Notes: generated by a model not told the origin, from the sequence alone. Numbered from the stretch's first letter, positions 7,909 through 16,589 are shown. The stretch: DNA of 64,000 nt from Terriglobus roseus (GCF_900102185.1 NZ_LT629690.1:3100001-3164000); one strand, 5' to 3'. Made by a program: numbers and translations.

Positions 7909-9132
7909 ATGCCGACACGTCGTTCTGTTCTTCGTTCTGGGGCTCTTTCTGTTTTCGCGGGTCCGATGCTTGCGGGAGCCACTGCTAATGCGGAGCCTAC
8001 GTTTAGTGCGCCGAAGAAGCCTGTGCTGATTACGCGCGAGACGGGTGACCACTCAGTGGAAGAGGCTTACCAGATGCTGCTGCAGGGCGAGGACACGCTT
8101 ACCGCTGCGCTGCATGTTTGTGCTGCGCGGGAGGATGATCCTGCGGATCACTCGGTGGGGTATGGCGGGTTGCCGAATGAGGCGGGTGTGGTGGAGCTGG
8201 ATGCTTCGGTGATGCATGGGCCGACGCGTCGTTGTGGTGCGGTGGGCGCGGTGCCGGGGATTCGTCATGTTGGGCAGCTTGCGCGGACGGTGATGGAGCG
8301 CACGGCGCATGTGATGTTGGCGGGACAGGGTGCGCATGACTTTGCGGTGGCTGAGGGTTTTGTTGCGGAGAATCTGCTGACGGAACCTGCGCGCAAGATC
8401 TGGCTGCTGTGGAAGGAGCATGGTCGCGGGTTCTGGGGGCCGGGATTGGATTCGCCGGATTTCAAGCTGCCGCCCGATGCGCAGCGCGCGACTCCTCCGG
8501 GAGCGATTTCGCAACTACCGCGTCATCCTGCTCCTGAAGACATGCCTCTGGTGAAGCAGCAGATTGAACGAGGTCTTGCGCTTGCGAAGGAGGCTGGGAT
8601 TCCTGAGTCGTTGCATCGTACGGCGGTTCGTGAGTTGTTGTGGCCTACTACGGGGACGATCAATGTTTCTGCGCTGAATCCGAAGGGCGAGATCAGCAGC
8701 GCTACTACGACGTCGGGGATGGCGTTCAAGATTCCGGGGCGGCTTGGTGATTCTCCGATTGTGGGTGCGGGATGTTTTGTTGATCCTGAGGTTGGTTCCG
8801 CGGGCGCGACGGGCAATGGTGAAGAGAACATCAAGGTGGTGGGCGCGCACACGATTGTGGAGTTGATGCGGCAGGGACGGAGTCCGAAGGAAGCGGGGAT
8901 GGAAGCGCTTCGTCGCATTGCGAAGAACTACAACAACGACATGAGTCGGCTGCGGTATCTGGACATGATTTATTACATCCTTCGCAAGGATGGTGCGTAT
9001 GCGGGTGTGAGCCTGTGGAGCACGCGCGGTATTGAATCGCGGAAGAAGTTTGTGGTGCATGATGGAACGCAGCGGACCGAGCCTTGCGAATATCTGTTTG
9101 AAGGAACCACGTTAAGCATCCATCCGTTTTGA
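7909..9132 (+). CDS. N4-(beta-N-acetylglucosaminyl)-L-asparaginase family Ntn hydrolase, Tat-exported
   Basis: About 407 residues. The N-terminus MPTRRSVLRSGALSVF is a twin-arginine signal, so the protein is likely exported folded. The body is the plant-type asparaginase / glycosylasparaginase (T2) family: GYGGLPNEAGVVELDA and RRCGAVGAVPG in the alpha subunit, and the autoprocessing site in EISSATTTSGMAFKIPGRLG, where the first Thr of TTT aligns with the catalytic, newly N-terminal Thr. GDSPIVGAGCF follows as expected. It should cleave the N-glycosidic Asn-GlcNAc link or related beta-aspartyl amides. Start at ATG 7909 rather than 7861 because the Tat signal begins there; no clear ribosome site is seen. 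Confidence 0.87.
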   Translation: MPTRRSVLRSGALSVFAGPMLAGATANAEPTFSAPKKPVLITRETGDHSVEEAYQMLLQGEDTLTAALHVCAAREDDPADHSVGYGGLPNEAGVVELDASVMHGPTRRCGAVGAVPGIRHVGQLARTVMERTAHVMLAGQGAHDFAVAEGFVAENLLTEPARKIWLLWKEHGRGFWGPGLDSPDFKLPPDAQRATPPGAISQLPRHPAPEDMPLVKQQIERGLALAKEAGIPESLHRTAVRELLWPTTGTINVSALNPKGEISSATTTSGMAFKIPGRLGDSPIVGAGCFVDPEVGSAGATGNGEENIKVVGAHTIVELMRQGRSPKEAGMEALRRIAKNYNNDMSRLRYLDMIYYILRKDGAYAGVSLWSTRGIESRKKFVVHDGTQRTEPCEYLFEGTTLSIHPF

Positions 9133-9165
9133 TTCGGTGCGCTGCAGCAGCCTTATGATGTGGTC

Positions 9166-9681
9166 ATGCATCGCGTTCACCTGATTACGACTGGCGGGAC
9201 TATTGAAAAGCGGTATGTGGAGCAGGCAGGCTCCATGGAGAATACGGAGCCGCAGATTCGCCGTTGCCTCTCATTGCTGCGGTTGCCGGATATTGAGATC
9301 ACGGTGGAAGAGTTGATGAACAAGGACTCTTTGTTCATGACAGATGAGGATCGCAAGCTGATTGCCGAGCGAGCTTTGTCGAAGGCGATTGAAGGTATTC
9401 CGGTGCTGGTGACGCATGGTACGGACACTGTTGTGGAAACCGGCAAGGTGGTAGCCGACGCCCTGGCGCACAACTGCGGATCAGGGAATGTGCCGGTGGT
9501 GTTTACCGGGGCGATGACGCCGTTTGGGATTGAGGGTTCAGACGCGATCCAGAACCTGACGGAGAGCCTGTTGGCGACCCGGCTGTTGAATGGTGGGGTG
9601 TTTCTGGTCTTTCATGGCGATGTATTCCCCATTGGGCATGTGGCTAAAGATCGTGAAAACAGCCGCTTCCGGCATATCTAG
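9166..9681 (+). CDS. Asparaginase-domain protein (short type I asparaginase-like)
   Basis: 171 residues matching only the N-terminal domain of L-asparaginase I/II: ITTGGTIEKRY carries the first catalytic Thr, VTHGTDTVVETGKVV the TDT triad element with Asp, and VVFTGAMTPFGIEGSD the MTP turn. Full-length asparaginases are ~330 residues; a stand-alone ~165-residue group with this domain exists, so the length may be natural rather than truncated. The gene ends RFRHI at a TAG that abuts a copy of the double-hairpin repeat. GTG at 9160 is an alternative start. Lies 33 bp after the glycosylasparaginase-like gene, possibly co-transcribed. Confidence 0.8.
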   Translation: MHRVHLITTGGTIEKRYVEQAGSMENTEPQIRRCLSLLRLPDIEITVEELMNKDSLFMTDEDRKLIAERALSKAIEGIPVLVTHGTDTVVETGKVVADALAHNCGSGNVPVVFTGAMTPFGIEGSDAIQNLTESLLATRLLNGGVFLVFHGDVFPIGHVAKDRENSRFRHI

Positions 9682-9711
9682 GCACTTCGTGCGGTTCTCG
9701 ACGCTTCGCGT
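9681..9711 (+). repeat. REP-like double hairpin, copy C
   Basis: GCAC-TTC-GTGC (9682-9692), linker GGTTCTCG, ACGC-TTC-GCGT (9701-9711). It begins at the last base of the TAG stop of the asparaginase-domain gene. Confidence 0.7.
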
Positions 9712-9816
9712 GGGACAGGTTTTTGGCGTGGCGGAATGTTTCTGCACTATTCACGATTTCCGCGTGGTTCCGGGTCGGTGTCGGTGGCAAAAGGCATTTA
9801 GACTGGATGCACGGCC

Positions 9817-9901
9817 GCGGGAGTGGCGAAATTGGCAGACGCACTAGACTTAGGATCTAGCGGAGCGATCCGTAGGGGTTCAAGTCCCCTCTCCCGCACC
9901 A
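9817..9901 (+). tRNA. tRNA-Leu (anticodon UAG)
   Basis: 85 nt including an encoded CCA. Acceptor GCGGGAG pairs with CTCCCGC; D arm with TTGGCAGA; anticodon stem ACTAGA-CTTAGGA-TCTAG gives loop CTTAGGA with TAG at the anticodon; a long class II variable arm (CGGAGCGATCCG) and the GGTTCAAGTCC T arm follow. The extended variable arm and the UAG anticodon identify leucine. Confidence 0.96.
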
Positions 9902-9926
9902 CGAATCCCGTTTCACCAGAGAGATC

Positions 9927-10226
9927 ATGAGCGACAACACACAGATTGAACCCACCCTTCGCGTGACCCAGAGCGACGACTACAACGACGTGTACGCCAA
10001 CAGCGTACAGATCCGCATGAGCGTGTGGGACTTCCAGCTTGTCTTCGGCACCATGCAGTCCAGCTCCCCCGAAGAGGTCACCTTCCTCACGAAGCAGGGC
10101 ATCTTCCTGTCGCCCCAGCAGGCGAAGGCTCTGTTCAACATCCTGGGCCAGAACCTGGCACAGTACGAAGGCACCTTCGGCGAAATCAAGCTTGAGCCGC
10201 AGGCACAGGGCGGACCGGTTCAGTAA
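9927..10226 (+). CDS. DUF3467 family protein
   Basis: 99-residue soluble protein. The central part YNDVYANSVQIRMSVWDFQL followed by FLTKQGIFLSPQQAKAL and FNILGQNLAQYE is the DUF3467 pattern: a short beta-rich stretch with the conserved yaN...r.s.wdf...fg and a helical part ending in Y. Function unknown in the family. ATG start after AGAGAGATC, 25 bp beyond the tRNA-Leu. Ahead of a membrane glycosyltransferase gene with a 48-bp gap. Confidence 0.85.
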   Translation: MSDNTQIEPTLRVTQSDDYNDVYANSVQIRMSVWDFQLVFGTMQSSSPEEVTFLTKQGIFLSPQQAKALFNILGQNLAQYEGTFGEIKLEPQAQGGPVQ

Positions 10227-10274
10227 GCCGTTTCCTCCTCTCAATTTCAGCAAGACCCACGGAGCGAAGAGCAA

Positions 10275-11957
10275 GTGACACGCAGGATCGACGCACAGGA
10301 ACGCGCGCCGATCTCTGTCACGTGGCTCTTCGCTCCTGTGTTTGCAGCGGTTACTCTGCTGCACCTTACGCTGCTGCGCCTTCCTTACTTCTGGGATGAA
10401 GGCGGCTATTACATTCCTGCGGCATGGGACTTCTTCCGTTTAGGAACGGTCATTCCGGTAACAACCGTACGCAATGCGCATCCGCCGCTACCGAGCGTTG
10501 TGATGGCGGCGTGGTGGAAGATTTTCGGCTTTCACATTCTTTCGACACGTTTGTTGATGTGCGTGGTCACAACATTCGCACTGCTGGCCGTGTTCAAGCT
10601 GGCGCGGATGTTTGTGGGACAGGCTGCGGCGTTTGCCGTGTTGGTGCTCACAGCGATTTATCCCGTCTGGTTTGCGCAGAGCACGCTGGCACATGCGGAT
10701 ATGTTTGCTGCGGCGTTTACGCTGTGGGCGCTTTGTTTTTATGCGGACCGACCGGGATGGACCTTATCTCGTTCGCATAATTCTGTTGGTCGTAATGCGG
10801 TGTGGGTTGCGACGTTGTTTTCGCTGGCTTGTATGGCGAAGGAAACAGCGATTGTTATACCCGCTGCGTTGTTTTGTTTTGAGGTGATGCTGCTGGCGGA
10901 TCGTCGGCCTGCGGTGATGGCTCGCATTCATGGCGATGCTTTGCCGGAAGATGCTGAGCGGCCTCATCGTTTGGATTGGCGGTGGTTGCTGACGCTGGTT
11001 GTGCCTGCTTTGGTGCTGGTGCTTTGGTACGTGTATCACCACTGGAAGACTGGCTTCACGTTCGGCAATCCTGAGTATTTGCGCTACAACGCTACGGCGA
11101 ATATGTCGATTAAGCGCGTGCTTTCGTCGTTGCGGCATCGGCTGGTTCATCTGACGACGCACATGAATCTTTTCCTGCCAGTGATAGCAACTGTTGTGAT
11201 TTTTCTGCTGCCTTCGCGGACGGGGAAACCGATGCTTCCAAGACCCGCGTTGCGCATGATTGCGGTGTTGCTGGTGGTGCAGTGGGTTGCGTTTTCAGTG
11301 CTTGGCGGCGCGCTGCTTACGCGTTATGTGCTGCCTGCTTACCCGCTGTTGTTGATGGTATGTGTGGCTGCCTGGCAGAGCCGAACGCAGCGTTGGCCGT
11401 TGATTGCAGGGCTATCGCTCGCGGCGTTTGCGATTGGGTGCGAGGTGAATCCACCGTACCCTTTTGCGCCGGAAGATAACCTGGCGTATCGCGACATGAT
11501 TGTGGTGCATGAGCACGCGATCAATTTTGTGACGAGACGGTATCCGCAGGCGACCGTGCTGACAGCATGGCCAGTGCTGGCCGATTTGCAACGACCTGAG
11601 TTGGGTTATCTCAAGACGCCGATGAAGACTGCGGCTGTCGAGAACTTCTCGCGTGAGGAGTTGCGCAAGGCAACGGTGGACCCCGGTGCGTATGACGTGG
11701 TGATTGTGTTTTCCACAAAGTATGACCCGCCGGTAGGTGGATTGAACCTGGCCGGGCATAGCCGAGATGATGACAAGCGCTTCTACGACTGGCATGCCGA
11801 TCTTCTGCCTGCGGAGGCCGCTGCCCTGCTGCATGGGCAGGTGGTGTGGGAGGAAGATCGCAAGGGTGAGTGGGCCGCGGTGATTACGTTTCCGCGTGGC
11901 TATGATGTGCGCTTACGACTTCCGTTTCGCGGCATGGCAGGGGGCCGCCAACTATAA
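10275..11957 (+). CDS. Membrane glycosyltransferase of the ArnT/PMT (GT39-like, GT-C) type
   Basis: 560-residue polytopic membrane protein. FWDEGGYYIPAAWDFF near residue 40 carries the Asp-Glu pair that in GT-C enzymes follows the first transmembrane helix and acts as catalytic base; TTVRNAHPPLPSVVMAAWWK is the next periplasmic loop. About ten hydrophobic segments follow (residues 70-380), then a soluble C-terminal domain of about 170 residues. These enzymes transfer a sugar from a polyprenyl phosphate donor to lipids or proteins. GTG start 10275 after CGGAGCGAAGAGCAA. Acceptor and sugar unknown. The stop codon overlaps the -10 box proposed for the next gene. Confidence 0.82.
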   Translation: MTRRIDAQERAPISVTWLFAPVFAAVTLLHLTLLRLPYFWDEGGYYIPAAWDFFRLGTVIPVTTVRNAHPPLPSVVMAAWWKIFGFHILSTRLLMCVVTTFALLAVFKLARMFVGQAAAFAVLVLTAIYPVWFAQSTLAHADMFAAAFTLWALCFYADRPGWTLSRSHNSVGRNAVWVATLFSLACMAKETAIVIPAALFCFEVMLLADRRPAVMARIHGDALPEDAERPHRLDWRWLLTLVVPALVLVLWYVYHHWKTGFTFGNPEYLRYNATANMSIKRVLSSLRHRLVHLTTHMNLFLPVIATVVIFLLPSRTGKPMLPRPALRMIAVLLVVQWVAFSVLGGALLTRYVLPAYPLLLMVCVAAWQSRTQRWPLIAGLSLAAFAIGCEVNPPYPFAPEDNLAYRDMIVVHEHAINFVTRRYPQATVLTAWPVLADLQRPELGYLKTPMKTAAVENFSREELRKATVDPGAYDVVIVFSTKYDPPVGGLNLAGHSRDDDKRFYDWHADLLPAEAAALLHGQVVWEEDRKGEWAAVITFPRGYDVRLRLPFRGMAGGRQL

Positions 11958-11958
11958 T
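11953..11958 (+). promoter_or_regulatory. -10 box TATAAT just before the TPR gene (possible leaderless mRNA)
   Basis: A perfect TATAAT overlaps the preceding stop codon (TAA, 11955-11957) and ends 8 bp before the ATG at 11966. A start site 7 bp downstream would fall at about 11965, so the mRNA would have almost no leader. No Shine-Dalgarno is visible between the box and the ATG, in line with this. No clear -35 element. Confidence 0.4.
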
Positions 11959-11965
11959 CCTGCCT

Positions 11966-13540
11966 ATGCGTCTGACCTCATTCAGCCGGATTGCTGTTGT
12001 GGCTGTTGCCACCGTTGTTCCGGCCTTTTCGGCGCAAGCCCAGGAAGAAGCCGGTGGGCGCGTGGTACTGGTGCTGCCGTTTGATAACCGCTCCGGACAG
12101 GCGAACCTGGATTGGATTGGCGAGTCGTTTGCCAACACGCTGAATGCACGATTGCAGTCGGCTGGCTTTCTGACAATCACTCGCGATGATCGCGTGTATG
12201 CGCTGGATCATCTTGGATTGCCGGAAGGATTTCGGCCTTCACGCGCTACAACCATTCGCATTGCACAGACGCTGGATGCGCAGTTTGTGGTGGTGGGTAA
12301 CTTCACCGTTGCCGACGGAACCGTTACTGCCAACGCGCAGGTACTAGCAGTGAACAAGCTAAACATGACGGCTCCGCTTGAGCAGAGTGCCGGATTGCCG
12401 CGACTGCTGGATGTTGAGAACAACCTGGCGTGGCTAGTGGCACGCACCATGGACCCGAAGTTGAATGTGTCGCAAACGACGTTTGAGGCGGCATCGGCGG
12501 GATTGAAGCTGGATGCGTATGAGAGCTACATCCGCGGGCTTACAGCTCCTACCGCGGATGAACGTTTAAACCGCCTGAAGACTGCAGTGCAGCTTGCGCC
12601 GAACAACACCGAAGCACTGCTGGCACTAGGCAAAATGCAATACACGCGCGGCGATTATGAAGCGGCTGCTGCGACGCTGGGCAAGATTCCGACGAGTGAT
12701 CCGCTGGCGTTGGAGGCTGGGTTTTATCGTGGGCTGGCGCTGTTCAACAATGCGAAGTATGCCGAGGCCGAGGGTGCGTTTGCTACGGTGAGTACGAAGC
12801 TGCCGCTGCCGGAAGTGGTGAATAACCAGGGTGTGGCGATGGCTCGCCAACATAAAGACGGCATCGGACAACTGACTCGGGCTTCGCAAGCTGACCCACA
12901 GGATGCGGACTACCACTTCAATCTTGCGGTCAGCTATCGCCGCAAGGGCGATAACGTTCACGCCAAGGAACAGATTGATCAGGCGGTGAAGATTCGTCCG
13001 AATGAAGCTGAAGCGAAGCAGCTTCAGGCGGTGCTTGGCGGGACGCAGCAGGCACCCGCAGGGTTTGATCCGCAGGAGCGCATTCGTCGCACCTATTCTG
13101 AAGCGGCATTCCGTCAGGCGGCGTTTCAGTTGGACCTGATTCGCGCAGCGCATCTTGCTTCGTTGCCGGCAGATCAGCAGGCGGCTGCTTATACGCAGGC
13201 GGGACAGGATTATCTGAACCAGGGATTGGTGCTGGAGGCGGAACGCGAGTTCCAGTCGGCATTGCAGGCCGATCCGAAATCGTCGGAGGCGCATGTGGGG
13301 TTGGCGATGGTTCGTGAGCGTTCTGGCAATGCCGATGATGCGCGTAAGGAAGCGCAGGCAAGTTTGAATGCCAAGCCGAATGCTGCCGCTTACCTGGTGA
13401 TGGCGCGGCTGGACATTAGCGCGAACAACAACGTTGCCGCTGCGTCAGACGTGGGCAATGCGTTGCGATTGGAGCCGCAGAACGGTTCGGCGTTGGCGAT
13501 GAAAAATCTGCTGGCGGGACGTGGAGTATCGCTCCCATGA
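11966..13540 (+). CDS. Exported tetratricopeptide-repeat protein with an FlgO/CsgG-like N-terminal domain
   Basis: 524 residues. Signal peptide at residues 1-25 (MRLTSFSRIAVVAVATVVPA, cleavage near AQA). Residues 33-170 resemble the FlgO/TolB-N-like group that starts VVLVLPFDNRSGQANLDWIG and contains DAQFVVVGNFTV. Residues ~185-520 hold several TPR-like helical pairs, e.g. APNNTEALLALGKMQYTRGD, QDADYHFNLAVSYRRKGDN and PKSSEAHVGLAMVRERSGNA. Likely a periplasmic scaffold for an envelope complex; partner unknown. It overlaps the NfeD gene by 4 bp (ATGA), so the two are coupled. Confidence 0.82.
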   Translation: MRLTSFSRIAVVAVATVVPAFSAQAQEEAGGRVVLVLPFDNRSGQANLDWIGESFANTLNARLQSAGFLTITRDDRVYALDHLGLPEGFRPSRATTIRIAQTLDAQFVVVGNFTVADGTVTANAQVLAVNKLNMTAPLEQSAGLPRLLDVENNLAWLVARTMDPKLNVSQTTFEAASAGLKLDAYESYIRGLTAPTADERLNRLKTAVQLAPNNTEALLALGKMQYTRGDYEAAAATLGKIPTSDPLALEAGFYRGLALFNNAKYAEAEGAFATVSTKLPLPEVVNNQGVAMARQHKDGIGQLTRASQADPQDADYHFNLAVSYRRKGDNVHAKEQIDQAVKIRPNEAEAKQLQAVLGGTQQAPAGFDPQERIRRTYSEAAFRQAAFQLDLIRAAHLASLPADQQAAAYTQAGQDYLNQGLVLEAEREFQSALQADPKSSEAHVGLAMVRERSGNADDARKEAQASLNAKPNAAAYLVMARLDISANNNVAAASDVGNALRLEPQNGSALAMKNLLAGRGVSLP

Positions 13541-14883
13541 AGCGACTTCTTCTGCTGCTTTTGGTGTTGTGGGGTTCGGCCTCTCTCTTGCACGTTGAAG
13601 CTGTCCAACCGGCTAAGCCCGCGCCGCAACCGCGTGTCATCGTGATTGAGTTTCATGACACGCTGCAACCGGAGCGCGCGGATGTATTCGTGAATTCCCT
13701 GCGACGCGCGAATAAGCTGCGCGCTGCGGCGATTGTGGTGAATCTGAGTTCGCCGGGCGGCATGAGTGAATCCGCAGATCGCATGGTGGCGGCGATGCGG
13801 GGTTCGAAGACGCCGATCATTGTGTGGCTGGGTAGCGGAAACAGCCGCGTAAGTGGAGAGGCGCTGCGCCTGGTGGCAGAGGCCGATGTGGCCTTGATGG
13901 ATAAGACCAGTTACCTGACTCCACTGTGGACAGATACGCCCCGCAAACTGCGTCCACAGGAGCGTTCCGCAGGAAGCAAGAGGCTAACCCTTGAGCTGGC
14001 GGATGCACAGCGTCGGCATGGACGGCGACTGGATGGTGTGGATGAACTGAGCAGCGGCATTCACTGGTTCAACGCGGCCGATGCGCTGCAAATGGGTTTA
14101 ATCGACGGCGCAGCAGAGAAACAGCCGGATGTGTTTCGCTATCTCAGGGACACGGGGTATCGCAAGAACGGTACCGTCACAACGGTGGACCTGACTCACG
14201 CTCGCGTGGAATATGACTGGCCGTCGCCGCAAACGGATCTTTTGCTGGCGCTGATGAATCCGAATCTTTGTGTTCTGCTGCTGACGCTGGGATTGCTGCT
14301 GATCTATCTGGAAATTCATACTCCGGGTGTCGTTGTGCCTGGGGCAGCAGGGGTTCTGCTGATTCTGCTGGCGGTGTATTCGCTAAACCGGCTGCCGGTG
14401 ACCGGCCTCGGAGTGTCGCTGTGCCTTTTTGCGATGGCCTTGATGGCGCTGGAAGCGAAGAGCACCCGGCACGGAATGTTTGCGTCGGTAGGCGTCGTCT
14501 GCATGGTGCTGGGGCTGGGCTGGCTGGTGAAGGGGCCGCTTCCGGCGCTGCAAGTGAGCTGGGCAACCGCAATTGGAGCCGGAGTTGGCTTTGGTGGCGT
14601 TACCGCCACGCTGATGGTGATGGGCTTTGAGGCTCGCCGCTCCAAGGTTCGGACCGGTTCCGATGCGATGCTTGGATGGCTGGCGATTGCGCAGACGCCG
14701 CTGTCACCGGAGGGCCATATTTTGGTCCGCGGGGAGCTGTGGAAGGCTCGCCTGACCTCAAAGGATGGCGCCGTGGCAGCAGGCGGACACGTAAAAGTAC
14801 TGCGCGCCGATGGCATGTTGCTGGAGGTGACGGCTGTTCCCCTTGCCTCAGGCGTGGAGCAACAAGGGGTTGGAAGCGTCTAA
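13537..14883 (+). CDS. NfeD-family membrane protein with SppA/ClpP-like protease domain
   Basis: 448 residues. N-terminal signal or anchor (1-23), then a ClpP-fold domain (residues ~33-220): AAIVVNLSSPGGMSESADRM is the serine-protease-like PGG element and IIVWLGSGNSRVSGEALRLV the nucleophile-elbow region, in which Ser aligns roughly with the NfeD1b catalytic Ser. Residues ~228-370 contain four or five hydrophobic helices (LLALMNPNLCVLLLTLGLLL; VVVPGAAGVLLILLAVY), and the last 70 residues form an OB-like NfeD domain ending LEVTAVPLASG. NfeD1b proteins partner with stomatin-like proteins; none is coded nearby. Start overlaps the TPR gene's stop. Confidence 0.85.
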   Translation: MKRLLLLLLVLWGSASLLHVEAVQPAKPAPQPRVIVIEFHDTLQPERADVFVNSLRRANKLRAAAIVVNLSSPGGMSESADRMVAAMRGSKTPIIVWLGSGNSRVSGEALRLVAEADVALMDKTSYLTPLWTDTPRKLRPQERSAGSKRLTLELADAQRRHGRRLDGVDELSSGIHWFNAADALQMGLIDGAAEKQPDVFRYLRDTGYRKNGTVTTVDLTHARVEYDWPSPQTDLLLALMNPNLCVLLLTLGLLLIYLEIHTPGVVVPGAAGVLLILLAVYSLNRLPVTGLGVSLCLFAMALMALEAKSTRHGMFASVGVVCMVLGLGWLVKGPLPALQVSWATAIGAGVGFGGVTATLMVMGFEARRSKVRTGSDAMLGWLAIAQTPLSPEGHILVRGELWKARLTSKDGAVAAGGHVKVLRADGMLLEVTAVPLASGVEQQGVGSV

Positions 14884-14995
14884 CCGATATCGGGCACCAC
14901 TGACTTCCGTCCACGGAACCGGACCACTCACGGCTGGCTTCGCGTAAACTGAAAGCATCCGGTGAACATACGCCCGGCCGAGGTTTTGCTGTCTG

Positions 14996-15688
14996 ATGCC
15001 AAAGCGGTTTGCAACTCTACTAATTGCTCTTCTGTCCCTTTCTCCCGCGTTTTCGCATGCGCAGGACACCCAGCCCACAGCCACTCGCGCGAGCAAGTTC
15101 TTCTCGCATTTTGATCTTGGCATCTCCGGCACGACGTTTTTCACGAAGGATGTCAGCGGCACGGTTACGAGCAATGCGCCCAATGTGCCCTACAACCTGA
15201 CACAGAGTGCAAGCTCTGCCGCCGGTGTTCTGGCGACGATCCGCGCGCAGAAGTCGCCGTATAAGGGTTTGGAGTTTAACTACAGCTACGGCCGTGTGAC
15301 GCAGAGCTATACCTGCTGCAACCTGAACGCCAGCACCGGTGCAAACAATGGCCCGTTTGCTTCGCAGACGACCGCCAGCGAATACACGTTTGGCTACCTG
15401 GTTCGGCCTCCGCACCCTATTTTCGGGATGCAGCCGTTCATCAGCGGCGGCGCCGGTGTCTATGCGTTTTCGCCGACGAAGTTTGGCGGCCAGAGCCTAC
15501 AGCCGCAGGCCCGCATGGCGTACTACTACCACGTAGGTGGCGAGAAGATGTTCTCCCAGAGCTTCGGTTTCCGTTTCGGCGTTCGCCAGCTCTTCTACAA
15601 AGCCCCGGACTTCGACCAGAATTATCTGCGCATCAAGAAGACCACCTTCACCACGGAACCTGAAGTGGGAATTTTCGTACACTTCTAA
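14996..15688 (+). CDS. Outer-membrane beta-barrel-like protein
   Basis: 230 residues with a signal peptide (residues 1-22, cleavage after SHA). The mature part alternates polar and hydrophobic residues in short aromatic-flanked strands (FDLGISGTTFFTKDV; GLEFNYSYGRVTQSYTC; EYTFGYLVRPPHPIFGMQPF; MAYYYHVGGEKMF; FGFRFGVRQLFYKAP) and ends with VGIFVHF, a C-terminal aromatic as seen in BamA-folded barrels. The closest general class is the OmpA-like/outer-membrane beta-barrel domain of about 8 strands. No function can be given. A vicinal Cys pair (TCCN) lies in a predicted loop. Confidence 0.7.
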   Translation: MPKRFATLLIALLSLSPAFSHAQDTQPTATRASKFFSHFDLGISGTTFFTKDVSGTVTSNAPNVPYNLTQSASSAAGVLATIRAQKSPYKGLEFNYSYGRVTQSYTCCNLNASTGANNGPFASQTTASEYTFGYLVRPPHPIFGMQPFISGGAGVYAFSPTKFGGQSLQPQARMAYYYHVGGEKMFSQSFGFRFGVRQLFYKAPDFDQNYLRIKKTTFTTEPEVGIFVHF

Positions 15689-15721
15689 CGCGGTAGAGTT
15701 TCTTGCGAGAGGCAATCGGCG

Positions 15722-16492
15722 ATGAGTTCCCTGTTCGATACGGATGACGATCTTTCTCTCCGCACCCGTCGTGGTGCGGAGGATCGCAGCCGTGAGCGCG
15801 CCGTCGAGATGGCCGACTCACCTGCAGATCGCGAAGTGACATTGAACACGGGAACCGTGCTGGCGCTGTTCTTTGCGCTGGCACTGATCTGCGCCGTCTT
15901 CTTCGGCTTTGGTTACTCCATGGGCCGAAAGTCCACACAAGCTCCGGTGACTGCAGCAAGCTCTTCGACGACCGACAGTTCTGCCGACGATACGGCTTCG
16001 CATAACACCGCGTCAGACAAGCCTGCTCCTGGTTCGCCTGCGATTCAACCTGTACCCGGATATATGTCGCAGCAGGAAGCGAACGACGCGAATAGCAAGT
16101 CGACGCAGAGTGTTGCGACAGCTCCTGCTCGTCCGGCTGCCGTGGCACCTGCTGCTCCGGCTCCTGCACACACGGCTGTTGCCACGACGACTCCTGCACC
16201 TGTCGTGCGGACGGCACCACCTCCTGCAGTTCCCACTCCGGCTGCGGCTCCTGTAACGAGTGCACCCGCTGCGCCTGGCTCAGTGTTTGTTCAGATTGCT
16301 GCAGTGTCACACCAGGAAGATGCTGATGTGCTGAAGAGTGCGCTGGGACGTCGTGGATACAAGGTGGTGGAACGCAGCGATGCGAACGATCGCCTGATCC
16401 ATGTGCAGATTGGTCCATTCACGGATCGCAAGGCCGCAGAAGCCACACGTCAGAAGCTACTGTCAGACGGCTACAACGCATTCCTTAAATAG
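15722..16492 (+). CDS. SPOR-domain inner-membrane protein
   Basis: 256 residues: charged cytoplasmic N-terminus (1-40), one transmembrane helix (NTGTVLALFFALALICAVFF, ~42-62) ending in GYSMGRK, a long Ala/Pro/Thr-rich periplasmic linker (~75-180), and a C-terminal SPOR domain (VFVQIAAVSHQEDADVLKSA ... LIHVQIGPFTDRKAAEATRQ). SPOR domains bind denuded glycan strands at the septum, so a role at the division site or in cell-wall metabolism is likely. Stop TAG abuts a copy of the double-hairpin repeat. Confidence 0.9.
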   Translation: MSSLFDTDDDLSLRTRRGAEDRSRERAVEMADSPADREVTLNTGTVLALFFALALICAVFFGFGYSMGRKSTQAPVTAASSSTTDSSADDTASHNTASDKPAPGSPAIQPVPGYMSQQEANDANSKSTQSVATAPARPAAVAPAAPAPAHTAVATTTPAPVVRTAPPPAVPTPAAAPVTSAPAAPGSVFVQIAAVSHQEDADVLKSALGRRGYKVVERSDANDRLIHVQIGPFTDRKAAEATRQKLLSDGYNAFLK

Positions 16493-16527
16493 GCACTTCG
16501 TGCTGTTCTCGACGCGCTTCCGCGCGT
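16492..16527 (+). repeat. REP-like double hairpin, copy D
   Basis: GCAC-TTC-GTGC (16493-16503), linker TGTTCTCG, ACGCGC-TTCC-GCGCGT (16512-16527). It starts at the last base of the SPOR gene's TAG. The second stem is longer than in the other copies. Confidence 0.72.
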
Positions 16528-16589
16528 GTTCTTGGCTGGGATGAATGCTTTGGTTTCCTGCCGAGTTAATGGATCAATCTGCTTGTCAC

